Of a stretch of 64,000 nt of DNA, positions 7,692-18,571 are shown piece after piece; position 1 is the first letter of the stretch; each line of letters begins with the position of its first letter. The DNA lies in assembly GCA_004143945.1 (NCBI GenBank), contig SEHB01000006.1, positions 62,001-126,000 on the forward strand, given 5' to 3'. The notes beneath the pieces were generated by a model. That model worked only from the letters and a program-made list of their open reading frames with translations. It did no database searches and had not been told where the DNA came from. The stretch is from Lysobacteraceae bacterium (GTDB lineage: Bacteria > Pseudomonadota > Gammaproteobacteria > Xanthomonadales > Rhodanobacteraceae). A program made the translations under genes and the position numbers.

Positions 7692-9082
7692 CGGCCTTTC
7701 GCGAGCGGCAACCGGATCTCGACCTCGAGCCCGCCGCCTTCCGCATTGCGCGCGAGGATACTGCCTCGATGGCGCTGGATCGCGCGCTGGGCGATCGCGA
7801 GGCCGAGGCCGGTGCCGCCGGAGCCGCGCGTGCGTGCACGATCGGTGCGGTAGAACGGTTCGAAGATGCGCTCGAGTTCGGCCGCGGGCACGCCCGGGCC
7901 GTGGTCGCGCACGCTGACCAGTGCGACGTCGGCCCGCGCGGGATCGCGCACGAGTCGCACCGCGACCGTGCTGCCATCCGCCGTGTAGGCGAGCGCATTG
8001 CGGATCACGTTCTCGAACGCGCTGTGCAGCGCCGCGTGCGCGCCGCGCAGGCGCAGGCGTTCGCGCTCGGCGAGCACGACCTTGCGACCGCGCGGCGCGC
8101 CTTCGTAGGCGGCGTTGGTGATCACGTCTTCGAGCAGCGCGTCGAGTTCGATCTCGTCGTTCGCGCCGCCCTCCGAGGTTTCCAGGCGCGACAGCTCGAG
8201 CGACTGCGCGAGCATGCCTTCGAGGCGATCGGCTTCGCGCTCGATGCGGTCGAACGCGGCCTCGGCCACCGGCGCTTCGCCGCCGCGGCCGAGTTCGAGC
8301 GCGACGCGCAGGCGCGCGAGCGGCGAGCGCAGTTCGTGCGAGACGTCGCGCACGAGCCGGCGATGGCTTTCGACGAGCGCCTTGATGCGCTCGGCCATGC
8401 CGTCGAATTCGGACGCGAGCGCCGCGATCTCGGCGCTGCGCCCGAAGCGCAGGCGCCCGACGCGCGCATCGAGGTCGCCCTCGGCGATGCGCCGCGTGCT
8501 GCGCCGGATCCGCGCGAGCGGCGCGGTCACGTACGCGGCCAGCAGCAGGCTCACCATCGCGCTGACGGACATCGCGATCGCGAGGTGCATCCAGAGCGTA
8601 TGTGGAGGCCGCGACACCAGGCGCGACAGGAAACCGCCTTCGAGCGTCGCCACCGCGACGTAATCGGGCGCATCGCGCATGCGGATCGTGCGCGCGCGCA
8701 TGCGACCGCTGCCGATGGTGACCGACCCGGTGCCCTCGGCCGCGGGCGGCGCGCGAAGCAGTCCGAGCGCCGCACTGCGCCCGGGTTCGGGCGGCACCCG
8801 ACCGAGCAGCTCGCGACCGCCGGCATCGTAGACGTAGATCTCGATCGCGCCGGCATCGCCGGTTTCGAGCCACGCGCGCACCGCGGGTTCGCCTTCGCGA
8901 CGCAACTGGCGCGCCGCGCGTCCGAGTTTGTCGTCCATCGCGGCCTGCAGGCGCGTGATGCCGAGCCCCGGGATCTCCTGGTTCTCGAAATTGCGCATGG
9001 TCACCCATGCGAACGCGAGCAGCATCAGCACCGCGGCCAGCCAGAACGCGGCGAAGATGCGCCAGAACAGGCGACGCATCAT
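7685..9082 (-). CDS. cpxA: CpxA-like sensor histidine kinase
   Basis: A 465-residue membrane kinase: transmembrane helix at about 7-28, periplasmic domain to about 165, second helix at about 166-188, HAMP linker, H-box VRDVSHELRSPLAR with the phospho-His near 245, N-box NVIRNALAY, and G-boxes DHGPGVP and GTGLGLAIAQ. The layout and the upstream regulator match CpxA envelope-stress kinases. Its ATG overlaps the stop of cpxR, so the two are coupled. Its last codon and stop lie in a degenerate heptamer array. Confidence 0.85.
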   Translation of the reverse strand: MMRRLFWRIFAAFWLAAVLMLLAFAWVTMRNFENQEIPGLGITRLQAAMDDKLGRAARQLRREGEPAVRAWLETGDAGAIEIYVYDAGGRELLGRVPPEPGRSAALGLLRAPPAAEGTGSVTIGSGRMRARTIRMRDAPDYVAVATLEGGFLSRLVSRPPHTLWMHLAIAMSVSAMVSLLLAAYVTAPLARIRRSTRRIAEGDLDARVGRLRFGRSAEIAALASEFDGMAERIKALVESHRRLVRDVSHELRSPLARLRVALELGRGGEAPVAEAAFDRIEREADRLEGMLAQSLELSRLETSEGGANDEIELDALLEDVITNAAYEGAPRGRKVVLAERERLRLRGAHAALHSAFENVIRNALAYTADGSTVAVRLVRDPARADVALVSVRDHGPGVPAAELERIFEPFYRTDRARTRGSGGTGLGLAIAQRAIQRHRGSILARNAEGGGLEVEIRLPLAKGRD

Positions 9083-9786
9083 GGCGCGGCCGCGTCGTCG
9101 AGCTGGCGCATGAGGTAACCGCTGCGGTGGATCGTCGTGATCGGCGAAGCGCCGTCGGGCGCGTCGCCGAGCTTGCGGCGCAGGTTCGACACGTGCACGT
9201 CGATCGAGCGGTCGTACGGGCCGAGCGGGCGGCCCAGCACGCTTTGCGAGATGCGTTCCTTGCTGACCACGCGACCCGCTTCGCGCAGGAGCAGCACGAG
9301 CAGGTCGAACTCCGTCGCGGTCAACGCGACCGGCTTGTCGTCGACGCTGACGCCGCGCGAGGCCGCGCGCAACCGGATCGGCCCGTTGCGCAGGTCGGTC
9401 AGTGCCTCGCCGCCTTCGCCGCGCGCACGTCGCAGCACGGCGCGCAGCCTCGCTGCGAGTTCACGCGGGTTGCAGGGCTTGGGGATGTAGTCGTCCGCGC
9501 CGAGTTCGAGCCCGAGGATACGGTCGATGTCCTCGCCGAGCGCGGTCAGCATGAGCACGGGCAGCGCCGATGCGCGGCGCAGGTCGCGCAAGGCGTCGAG
9601 GCCCGAGCGACCCGGCATCATCACGTCGAGCACGAGTGCATCGAACGCATCGGTGCGCGCCGCCGTGAGCGCAGCGTCGGCGTCGTGCGCGAGCGTGACC
9701 TCGAATCCCTCGCGCGAGAGGAAGTCGCGCAGCAACTGCGCGAGCTCGACGTCGTCGTCGGCCAGCAGGATGCGGTTGCGGTTCAT
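9079..9786 (-). CDS. cpxR: CpxR-like OmpR-family response regulator
   Basis: A 235-residue regulator starting MNRNRILLADDDVEL. The receiver has acidic Asp10-12, phospho-acceptor Asp54 (VLDVMMPG) and Lys near 104 (YIPKPCNPREL). The C-terminal winged helix carries LTATEFDLLVLLL and YDRSIDVHVSNLRRKLGD, as in OmpR/CpxR proteins. The start at 9786 was preferred over an in-frame codon 21 bases upstream because it begins the conserved receiver strand. It is the promoter-proximal gene of the four-gene run cpxR-cpxA-regB-regA; whether all four share one transcript is not known. Confidence 0.88.
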   Translation of the reverse strand: MNRNRILLADDDVELAQLLRDFLSREGFEVTLAHDADAALTAARTDAFDALVLDVMMPGRSGLDALRDLRRASALPVLMLTALGEDIDRILGLELGADDYIPKPCNPRELAARLRAVLRRARGEGGEALTDLRNGPIRLRAASRGVSVDDKPVALTATEFDLLVLLLREAGRVVSKERISQSVLGRPLGPYDRSIDVHVSNLRRKLGDAPDGASPITTIHRSGYLMRQLDDAAAP

Positions 9787-9858
9787 GCCGCGAGCATAGC
9801 GCCGCACGGCATGGCGCGGCTCCGGATCGGACCGCCGCGCGCGGACCTTTGCAGACGT

Positions 9859-10521
9859 TTACGCCGGATCGGCGGCCAACGCGGGCTGCGCGCGCGGCAC
9901 GCGAGGCCACCAGCGCTGCAGCAGCCAGCATGCGAGCCAGGTATACGCCGCTGCGATCACGGCCGATGCAGCGACATCCGAGAGGAAATGCCGCTCGAGT
10001 CCGAGCCGCGCGATCGCGACGTACACGGGCACCGCGATCAGCACGGCGCGCAGCCAGCGGATCGGGCAGGCCGCCGCGAGCGGGAGCAGCAGGCCGAAGT
10101 AGAACGCGGAGTGGCCGGAAGGAAACGAGCCGCCACCGACGAACCAGACCTGCGACCAGTCGCCGCGCTCGAACACTTCGGAAGGCCGCAGGCGCCCGAA
10201 ATGCGACTTACCGAGGATCATCGTGTGCAACGTCGCGAACTGCACCACGCCGGCCGCGAGCCACGCGAGCGGCCAGCGCGCACCGCGTCGAACCAGCAGG
10301 CCGATCAGGCCGATCGCGAGTGCGACGCAGCCGGCCAGCCAAAACCAGGCGTGCATGCCGGCCGCACCGTCGAGCAGCGCGAGGCCCCATTCGAACACGC
10401 GTGCATGCGCGATCGCGGAGGCGTGGATCCATTCGGCCAGTGGCCGGTCCACGAGCATCAAGCCGAGCGCCGCGAACGCGGCGGCCACGAGGGCGACCCA
10501 GGCCGGAAGTCGATGATCCAT
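9859..10521 (-). CDS. PAP2-family membrane phosphatase
   Basis: A 220-residue integral membrane protein with about six helices. The three PAP2 signature blocks are visible: KSHFGRLRP (block 1), FPSGHSA (block 2, catalytic His) and ARLGLERHFLSDV (block 3), where the usual SR is AR. The family dephosphorylates phosphatidate, phosphatidylglycerol phosphate or undecaprenyl pyrophosphate at the inner membrane; the substrate cannot be told from sequence. An AGGGGAA precedes the ATG. It is divergent from dgkA, another lipid phosphate enzyme, which suggests lipid recycling. Confidence 0.85.
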   Translation of the reverse strand: MDHRLPAWVALVAAAFAALGLMLVDRPLAEWIHASAIAHARVFEWGLALLDGAAGMHAWFWLAGCVALAIGLIGLLVRRGARWPLAWLAAGVVQFATLHTMILGKSHFGRLRPSEVFERGDWSQVWFVGGGSFPSGHSAFYFGLLLPLAAACPIRWLRAVLIAVPVYVAIARLGLERHFLSDVAASAVIAAAYTWLACWLLQRWWPRVPRAQPALAADPA

Positions 10522-10645
10522 CGGTGATTCCCCTGCAGGCGTGCCGGACGGAGGGCGTCCGGCGGTGTGGCATCATATCGCGGCGTCCGCTGCGCCCTCG
10601 CGCCGAACGGCGCAGACTTCGCACGTTCAGGGGAGAACCACGCGC

Positions 10646-11017
10646 ATGCCGAGCACCGAACCGCGCGGCCCGCGGCAGATCGCGCGGGCGTTCAAGTGGT
10701 CGATCGCGGGCATGCGCGCGGCATGGCGGTACGAAGCCTCGTTCCGGCTCGAAGGCTGGTTGTTCCTCGTGATGTTCCCGCTCGGACTGTGGCTCGGCGG
10801 CGACGCGATCGAGCGCGCAGTACTCTGCGGCAGCCTGCTGTTCGTGTTGTCGGCGGAACTGCTCAATTCTGCGGTCGAGGCCGTCGTCGACAAGGTCAGC
10901 CCCGAGTTCCACGAACTCGCCGGGCGCGCGAAGGACATGGGGTCGGCCGCGGTGCTGCTGCTGATGGCCAACGTGGTGCTGTGCTGGGCACTCGTGCTGT
11001 GGCAGCGCTACGCCTGA
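10646..11017 (+). CDS. dgkA: Diacylglycerol kinase DgkA
   Basis: A 123-residue membrane kinase with three helices. The conserved core is LSAELLNSAVEAVVDKV, with Glu71, Asn74 and Glu78 corresponding to catalytic Glu69, Asn72 and Glu76 of the E. coli enzyme. It phosphorylates diacylglycerol released during osmoregulated glucan or lipopolysaccharide modification, returning it to phospholipid synthesis. ATG 10646 follows AGGGGAG at 10629-10635. It is divergent from the PAP2 gene. Confidence 0.93.
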   Translation: MPSTEPRGPRQIARAFKWSIAGMRAAWRYEASFRLEGWLFLVMFPLGLWLGGDAIERAVLCGSLLFVLSAELLNSAVEAVVDKVSPEFHELAGRAKDMGSAAVLLLMANVVLCWALVLWQRYA

Positions 11018-11131
11018 CTGCCTGACCTGAACTGCGGCCTCCCGGTCTGCGCGGTGTCGCTTGCGCCGCATCGGCGCGCGCGCGAAAGTAGCGTCGCCGG
11101 CGCGGGCCGGTCGTCCGCCATCGGAGGGAAC

Positions 11132-11812
11132 ATGCGTGCGATTCGCCGGCTTTCGCTGCTGTTGCTGGTGTTGTTGCTCAGCGGCTGCGGATACAACCAG
11201 ATCCAGTCGAAGGACGAGGGGGTCAAGGCCGCATGGTCCGAGGTGCTGAACCAGTACCAGCGCCGCGCCGACCTCGTGCCGAACCTCGTCGAGACCGTGA
11301 AGGGCTACGCCGCGCACGAGGAGGCGGTGTTCACCCAGGTCACGAATGCGCGCGCCAAAGTCGGGCAGACCACGCTGAGCGTCGACGACCTCGACGATGC
11401 CGCGAAGATGGCGCAGTTCCAGGCCGCGCAGGGCGAGCTTTCGAGCGCGCTGAGCCGCCTAATGGTGGTCAGCGAGAACTATCCGCAGCTCAAGGCGGAC
11501 GGCCTGTTCCAGAACCTGCAGGCGCAGCTCGAAGGCACCGAGAACCGCGTGACCGTCGCGCGCCAGCGCTTCATCGAGGCGACCCAGGACTTCAACACCT
11601 ACGTGCGCCAGTTCCCGCAGAACCTCACCGCGATGATCTTCGGCTACAAGGCGAAGGCGAACTTCACGGTCGAGAACGAACGCGAGATCTCGCGGCCGCC
11701 GTCGGTCGACTTCAGCCGACCCGCGCAGACGCAGCCGCAGCAATTGCCGCCGCCGCAGCCGGCGACGGCACAGCCCGCACCGGCCGAACCACAGCCGCAG
11801 CCGGCGCAGTAG
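11132..11812 (+). CDS. lemA: LemA family lipoprotein
   Basis: A 226-residue protein with a lipoprotein signal peptide ending in LLSGC, then the LemA helical domain (LVPNLVETVKGYAAHEEAVF and related motifs) and a Pro/Gln/Ala-rich C-terminal tail from about 190. ATG 11132 follows GGAGGGA. LemA proteins have no settled biochemical role; they are commonly encoded next to TPM-domain genes, as here, where two follow. A membrane-anchored scaffold or quality-control role is inference. Confidence 0.9.
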   Translation: MRAIRRLSLLLLVLLLSGCGYNQIQSKDEGVKAAWSEVLNQYQRRADLVPNLVETVKGYAAHEEAVFTQVTNARAKVGQTTLSVDDLDDAAKMAQFQAAQGELSSALSRLMVVSENYPQLKADGLFQNLQAQLEGTENRVTVARQRFIEATQDFNTYVRQFPQNLTAMIFGYKAKANFTVENEREISRPPSVDFSRPAQTQPQQLPPPQPATAQPAPAEPQPQPAQ

Positions 11813-11929
11813 TCCGATGCCCGGCGCCAGCCGCCATTCCCGGCGCGCTGGCGACCGGCGGCGAGGCCCGCGCTGCGCCGTCCGCGGGTGCGACCGAAAC
11901 CTCTCCGCGCACAGGAGTAGAACGCCGCC

Positions 11930-12733
11930 GTGAGCCCCGTCTTGCGCATGCTGCTCCAGCTCGCGTTGCTGGTCGCCCTCGTGCCGTGTGCATTCGCGCA
12001 GGACCGGCCGCAGGCCGTGCCCGCGCTGACCGCGCGTGTCACCGATCTCACCGGCACGCTCGACGCGCAGCAGAAGCAGACGCTGGAAGCCGAACTCGAA
12101 GCGCTCGAGAAATCCAAGGGCGCGCAGCTCGCGGTGCTGCTCGTGCCGACCACCGAACCCGAGGACATCGCGGCCTACGGCATCCGCGTCGCGGACGCGT
12201 GGAAGCTCGGGCGCGCGGCCACCGACGATGGCGTGATCCTGATCGTCGCGAAGAACGATCGCCGCGTGCGCATCGAAGTCGGCCAAGGCCTCGAAGGCGC
12301 GATTCCCGACGCGGCCGCCGCGCGCATCATCCGCGAATACATCGCGCCGCGCTTTCGCGCTGGCGACTGGTACGGCGGCATCCATGACGCGACCGGTGCG
12401 CTGACCAAACTCGTCAACGACGAGCCGCTGCCGCCGCCGCTCGCGGAAGAAGAGATGCCCTCGGCCGACCGCTTCGAGACCGCGCTGTTCATGGCGCTGT
12501 TCGCCGCGGTGTTCCTGCGTGGACTGTTCGGTCGAGCACCCGCGCTCGCGCGCGGCGGCGTCGTCGGCGCCGGAGCCGGCGGCGTCGCCTGGCTCGTCAG
12601 CGGACTCACCGCGCTCGGCATCGGTGCGGGCGTGCTGGGAGTGCTGTTCGGCCTGTTCGGCGGAGGCGGCGGTGGCGGTTTCAGCGGCGGCGGCGGAGGC
12701 TTCTCCGGCGGCGGCGCCTCGGGGAGTTGGTGA
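11930..12733 (+). CDS. TPM-domain (YgcG-like) membrane protein with Gly-rich C-terminus
   Basis: A 267-residue protein: signal peptide (residues 1-23), extracytoplasmic TPM domain (about 30-165, with RVTDLTGTLDAQQK and GRAATDDGVILIVAKNDRRV), two membrane segments (about 180-240) and a Gly/Ser/Phe tail ending GGASGSW. This is the YgcG architecture. TPM domains have been linked to phosphatase activity and to photosystem II repair in plants; the bacterial role is unclear. GTG 11930 is preceded by CAGGAG; a later ATG at 11948 would also leave a leader. It forms an operon with lemA and a second TPM gene. Confidence 0.85.
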   Translation: MSPVLRMLLQLALLVALVPCAFAQDRPQAVPALTARVTDLTGTLDAQQKQTLEAELEALEKSKGAQLAVLLVPTTEPEDIAAYGIRVADAWKLGRAATDDGVILIVAKNDRRVRIEVGQGLEGAIPDAAAARIIREYIAPRFRAGDWYGGIHDATGALTKLVNDEPLPPPLAEEEMPSADRFETALFMALFAAVFLRGLFGRAPALARGGVVGAGAGGVAWLVSGLTALGIGAGVLGVLFGLFGGGGGGGFSGGGGGFSGGGASGSW

Positions 12734-12734
12734 C

Positions 12735-13226
12735 ATGCGCTGGCTGCGCCATCTGTTCGACCTGTCGGGTGGGAAACGGCATTTCCCGGCCGCGACGCTG
12801 GATGCGGTCCAGCACGCGATCGCCGCGAGCGAGCATCGTCACCACGGCGAGATCGTGTTCGCGGTCGAAGGCAGCCTCGCACCTGCGGACCTCTGGCGCG
12901 GCGTCGGCGCGCGGGCCCGCGCGGAAGAGGTCTTCGCGCACCTGCGCGTGTGGAACACCGAAGGCAACACCGGCGTGCTCGTCTACGTGCTGCTCGCCGA
13001 CCATGCGATCGAAATCGTCGCCGACCGCGCGGTCGCGCGCGAGATCGATGCGGGCGAATGGGTGCCGATCTGCGCCACGATGCAGCAGCACTTCCGCGCG
13101 GGCGAGTACGAACGCGGCGCGGTGGCCGGCGTCGACGCGATCGGTGCACTGCTCGAACGGCACTTCCCTGCCGACGGCAGCCGCGGCGATCGTGACGAGC
13201 TGCCGGACCGGCCGGTGCTGCTGTAG
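12735..13226 (+). CDS. Second TPM-domain protein (soluble)
   Basis: A 163-residue protein starting MRWLRHLFDLSGGKRHFP, without a signal peptide. It contains HHGEIVFAVEGSL, NTGVLVYVLLADHAIEIVADRA and a C-terminal helix, the pattern of cytoplasmic TPM proteins encoded beside YgcG and LemA. The ATG lies one base after the TGA of the preceding gene, so it is almost certainly co-translated. Function unknown; it probably acts with the two upstream proteins. Confidence 0.85.
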   Translation: MRWLRHLFDLSGGKRHFPAATLDAVQHAIAASEHRHHGEIVFAVEGSLAPADLWRGVGARARAEEVFAHLRVWNTEGNTGVLVYVLLADHAIEIVADRAVAREIDAGEWVPICATMQQHFRAGEYERGAVAGVDAIGALLERHFPADGSRGDRDELPDRPVLL

Positions 13227-13279
13227 TAAGAATCGGGTGGGACGTCCACGACGTTGCGAGTCCGTCAGAAGTCCGGACG

Positions 13280-13372
13280 TGTGCCCGCAGGAGCGCGGCA
13301 TCCGCGATTGGCGATGGCGCGACACCGCATGATGCAGCGATCGGGGGAGAGAACGGTCGCGGCTTCGCCGCT

Positions 13373-13375
<3 letters not shown>
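13280..13375. repeat. REP pair overlapping the end of the YyaL-type gene
   Basis: A left palindrome (CAGGAGCGCGGCATCCGCGAT) and a right inverted mate (GGTCGCGGCTTCGCCGCTCTAC, about 13354-13375) lie between convergent genes. The TAG of the minus-strand gene at 13373-13375 is made by the outer edge of the right mate, so the element abuts or replaced the native gene end. Confidence 0.6.
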
Positions 13376-15403
<2,028 letters not shown>

Positions 15404-15456
15404 GTCGCCACGGTGCACCGGTGCGACGGCGCTGTAAACCATGCGGCGCGTCGGAC

Positions 15457-15462
15457 TAGACT
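15457..15462 (+). promoter_or_regulatory. Possible -10 box TAGACT for the aminotransferase operon
   Basis: TAGACT lies 27 bases before the start codon and is followed by GGAGGGAG at 15475-15482. The same TAGACT word precedes the sigma factor gene (41155-41160) and the kinase gene (45305-45310) at a similar distance. A weak -35 candidate, TGTAAA at 15433-15438, leaves an 18-base spacer. Confidence 0.35.
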
Positions 15463-15488
15463 GGCGCCCTTTCCGGAGGGAGCCGCGC

Positions 15489-16424
15489 ATGTCCAAGAGC
15501 GTCCATGATTTCGAGGACGATCCGCGCAACGCGGACATCAGGATCTGGATCAACGGCGCGCTCAGGCCGCGTGCCGAGGCGATGGTGTCCGTGTTCGACA
15601 GCGGATTCGTGCTCGGCGACGGCGTCTGGGAAGGCCTGCGCGTCGCCGGCGGGCACCCGCTGTTCCTCGACGCACACCTCGACCGCCTCTACGAGGGCGC
15701 GAAGGCGATCGCGCTCGACATCGGGCTCGATCGCGCGCAGTTGACGGACGCGTTGTACGCGACGCTCGCGGCCAACGGCATGCACGACGGCGTGCACCTG
15801 CGCCTGATGATCACGCGCGGGCCCAAGCGCACGCCCTATCAGGACCCGCGTGCGTCGGCCGGGCCGGCCACGATCGTGATCCTGCCCGAGTTCAAGCAGC
15901 CGCGTCCCGAGACGCTCGCGCGCGGACTCTCGCTGTTCACCGTTCACGTGCGTCGCGGCTTTCCCGACGTGCAGGATCCGAAGCTCAACAGCCACAGCAA
16001 GCTCAACTGCATCACGGCCTGCATCCAGGCGATCGAGGCCGGTGCAGATGAAGCCCTGATGCTGGATCCGCACGGCTTCGTCGCGACCTGCAATTCGACG
16101 CACTTCTTCATCGTGCGCGGCGGCGAGGTATGGACCTCGAGCGGCGACTACTGCCTCGGCGGCATCACGCGCGCGAACGTGTTGCGCGTCTGCCGCGAAG
16201 CCGGGATCCCGGCGTTCGAGAAGAACTTCAGCCTGACCCAGGTCTACGGTGCCGACGAGGCGTTCTGCACCGGCACCTTCGCCGGCGTCGTGCCGGTGCG
16301 CAGCATCGACGGTCGCGTCCCCGCCGCGGCGGTGCCGGGGCCGATGGTGCAGCGCCTGCAGCAGCGCTATCGCGCGCTGGCCGAGCGCGACGTCGCCGAG
16401 CGCGCGCGGGAGCGTGGCGCGTGA
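15489..16424 (+). CDS. PLP fold-type IV aminotransferase (branched-chain / D-amino acid type)
   Basis: A 311-residue enzyme of the IlvE/DAAT/PabC family. The PLP lysine is probably Lys171 in SHSKLNCI, with Glu188 (ADEAL) and the phosphate-binding GGITRANV region downstream; [16 protein letters not shown] is the usual N-terminal block. GGAGGGAG supports ATG 15489. The exact amino acid cannot be assigned by eye. It overlaps the sulfotransferase-like gene by 4 bases (GTGA), implying a joint pathway or shared regulation. Confidence 0.85.
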   Translation: MSKSVHDFEDDPRNADIRIWINGALRPRAEAMVSVFDSGFVLGDGVWEGLRVAGGHPLFLDAHLDRLYEGAKAIALDIGLDRAQLTDALYATLAANGMHDGVHLRLMITRGPKRTPYQDPRASAGPATIVILPEFKQPRPETLARGLSLFTVHVRRGFPDVQDPKLNSHSKLNCITACIQAIEAGADEALMLDPHGFVATCNSTHFFIVRGGEVWTSSGDYCLGGITRANVLRVCREAGIPAFEKNFSLTQVYGADEAFCTGTFAGVVPVRSIDGRVPAAAVPGPMVQRLQQRYRALAERDVAERARERGA

Positions 16425-17152
16425 CTCCGTTGCGGATCGCGATGTGGAGCGGCCCGCGCAACCTGTCGACCGCGATGATGCGTGCGTGGGAGAACCGCGG
16501 CGACTGCGCGGTCAGCGACGAGCCGCTGTATGCGCATTACCTGCACGCGACCGGCCTCGATCATCCCGCGCGGGACGCCGTCATCGCCGCGGGCGACACC
16601 GACTGGCGGCGCGTCACGCAGGCGCTGACGCAGGGTCCGGCGCCGGGCGACCAGCCCGTCTGGTACCAGAAACACATGAGCCACCACCTGTTGCCGTCGA
16701 TGGACGACGCGTGGATCGCAGGCTTGCGCAACGTGCTGCTGATCCGCGATCCGCGCGAGGTCGTCGCGTCGTACGTGAAGTCGCGCGCGACGGTCACGCC
16801 CGATGACATCGGCCTGCCGCAGCAGGTGCGCCTGTACGATCGCCTCGCGGCGCTGGGGCGGCCGCCGCCGGTCATCGATGCGGGCGCGTTCCTGCATGCG
16901 CCAGAGGCGCACCTGCGGCACCTGTGCGCCGATCTCGGCATCGACTTCACGCCGCGGATGCTGCACTGGCCCGCGGGTCCGCGCGACAGCGACGGCATCT
17001 GGGCACCGCACTGGTACGAGCGCGTGTGGGCGTCGACCGGTTTCGAGTCGACGAACGACGAGGCGCCCGCGCTCGCGGGCGCCCATGCCGCGGTCGCGGC
17101 GGCCTGCATGCCGGGCTACGAGCGCCTGCGCGCGCTGTGCGTACGCGCCTGA
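16421..17152 (+). CDS. Sulfotransferase-like P-loop protein
   Basis: A 243-residue protein. The opening IAMWSGPRNLSTAMMRAWE is a 5'-phosphosulfate-binding P-loop of the sulfotransferase kind, and VLLIRDPREVVASYVKSR is the matching 3'-phosphate-binding motif with Arg and Ser. The GTG at 16421 overlaps the aminotransferase stop. Proteins like this are encoded next to class IV aminotransferases in many proteobacteria, but the acceptor substrate is unknown to me and sulfotransfer is inferred from motifs only. Confidence 0.75.
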   Translation: MTPLRIAMWSGPRNLSTAMMRAWENRGDCAVSDEPLYAHYLHATGLDHPARDAVIAAGDTDWRRVTQALTQGPAPGDQPVWYQKHMSHHLLPSMDDAWIAGLRNVLLIRDPREVVASYVKSRATVTPDDIGLPQQVRLYDRLAALGRPPPVIDAGAFLHAPEAHLRHLCADLGIDFTPRMLHWPAGPRDSDGIWAPHWYERVWASTGFESTNDEAPALAGAHAAVAAACMPGYERLRALCVRA

Positions 17153-17229
17153 CGCGCTCGACGTCGCGTTCGATTGCGCCGCATCGCGCGGGCGGCTACC
17201 GTGCACGACCCGCCGACGAGCATGCGCCC

Positions 17230-18435
17230 GTGTCCGATTCGATCGAATTGCCCGCCCTCTGGCTCAAACGTGGCGAGGATGCGCGACTGCGCGCCGGGCA
17301 CCTGTGGGTATTCTCGAACGAGATCGACGTCGCGCGGTCGCCGCTGTCGGGATTCGAGCCCGGCGACCCCTGCGCGATCGTCGACCACCACGGCAAGCCG
17401 ATCGGCGTCGGCTACGTGAACCCGAACTCGCTGATCGCGGCGCGGCTGGTGTCGCGCGGGCTCGAGCACGCCATCGACCGCTCGCTGCTCGTGCATCGCC
17501 TCAACGTCGCGCTCGCGCTGCGCGAACGCTTCTACGCCGAGCCGTATTACCGCCTCGTGTTCGGCGAATCCGACGGCCTGCCGGGCCTCGTGATCGACCG
17601 CTTCGGCGACGTGCTGGTCGGCCAGGTCGGGACCGCGGGCATGGAGCGCCTCAAGGATGCGATCACCGACGCCGCAGTGAAAGTGCTCAAGCCGCGCCAG
17701 TTCTGGTGGAAGAACGACGGCGGCACGCGCGCGCTCGAGCAGCTCCCGCAGTATGCCGACCTCGGCTGCGGCGAATACGGCGGCGAAACGCTCGCGCGCG
17801 AAGCCGGACTCGAATTCGCGATCGATCCGGTCGGCGGCCAGAAGACCGGCTGGTTCTACGATCAGCGCGAGAATCGCGACCGGCTCGCGCGCTTCGTCAA
17901 GGGCAAGCGCGTGCTCGACATGTTCAGCTACCTCGGTGGCTGGGGCCTGCGCGCGGCCGCCGACGGCGCGAGCGAGGTCACCTGCGTGGATGCGTCGGCC
18001 GCGGCCGTGGAGGCGATCGCGCGCAATGCGCAGCGCAACGGCCTCGCCGATCGCGTCACCGCCGTGCGTGCGGATGCGTTCGAGCATCTGAAGGCGTTGC
18101 GCGAGGCGCGCGAGGCCTACGACGTCGTGATCCTCGATCCCCCCGCCTTCATCAAGCGTCGCAAGGACTACAAGGAAGGCAGCCTCGCCTATCGCCGGCT
18201 CAACGAACTCGGCATGCGCGTGCTCGCGCGCGACGGCATCCTCGTGACCTGTTCGTGCTCGCACCACATGCCGCGCGCGGCGCTGCTCGAATCGGTGCAG
18301 CAGGCCGCGCGCCACATCGATCGCCAGGTGCAGTCCCTCGTGGCGCTGCAGCAGGGCCCGGACCATCCGGTGCACCCGGCGATCCCGGAAACCGACTACC
18401 TCAAGGGTTTCGTGTGCCGGGTGTTGCCGGCGTGA
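17230..18435 (+). CDS. rlmI: 23S rRNA (cytosine-5) methyltransferase RlmI
   Basis: A 401-residue class I SAM methyltransferase. An N-terminal PUA domain (about 1-80: LWLKRGEDARLRAGHLWVFS) is followed by the EEHEE domain and a Rossmann domain with VLDMFSYLGGWGLRAA (SAM loop), ILDPPAFIKRRKD (motif IV) and TCSCSHHM (motif VI, catalytic Cys). RlmI methylates C1962 of 23S rRNA in E. coli. GTG 17230 starts the PUA strand. It stands between the sulfotransferase gene (77-base gap) and lgt. Confidence 0.9.
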   Translation: MSDSIELPALWLKRGEDARLRAGHLWVFSNEIDVARSPLSGFEPGDPCAIVDHHGKPIGVGYVNPNSLIAARLVSRGLEHAIDRSLLVHRLNVALALRERFYAEPYYRLVFGESDGLPGLVIDRFGDVLVGQVGTAGMERLKDAITDAAVKVLKPRQFWWKNDGGTRALEQLPQYADLGCGEYGGETLAREAGLEFAIDPVGGQKTGWFYDQRENRDRLARFVKGKRVLDMFSYLGGWGLRAAADGASEVTCVDASAAAVEAIARNAQRNGLADRVTAVRADAFEHLKALREAREAYDVVILDPPAFIKRRKDYKEGSLAYRRLNELGMRVLARDGILVTCSCSHHMPRAALLESVQQAARHIDRQVQSLVALQQGPDHPVHPAIPETDYLKGFVCRVLPA

Positions 18436-18526
18436 AGTCAGGGCCGAGGGCCGCGGGCCGAGAGGCGCGATCCCGTATCATCCACTGATGGCCGACTGTC
18501 GACAGACGTGACCACGGGCGTTCCAA

Positions 18527-18561
18527 TCAGCCCTCAGCCCTCAGCCCTCAGCCCCCAGCCC
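18527..18561. repeat. Heptamer array A1 (TCAGCCC, 4 perfect units plus 1 variant) upstream of lgt
   Basis: Units at 18527, 18534, 18541 and 18548 are identical TCAGCCC; a fifth (CCAGCCC) follows. The array ends 11 bases before the lgt ATG, so it occupies the place of its ribosome binding site. The reverse-complement array lies at the other end of lgt (19404-19428). Confidence 0.85.
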
Positions 18562-18571
18562 AGTCTCGTCC

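Noticed and set aside
6377-9118. A 913-codon open frame on the plus strand opposite the histidine kinases
   Set aside because: It is the complement of regB and cpxA; no recognisable protein features.
11132-13226. lemA-TPM-TPM operon as a novel system
   Set aside because: LemA with YgcG-like partners is a widespread known arrangement; nothing unusual beyond the Pro/Gln-rich LemA tail.
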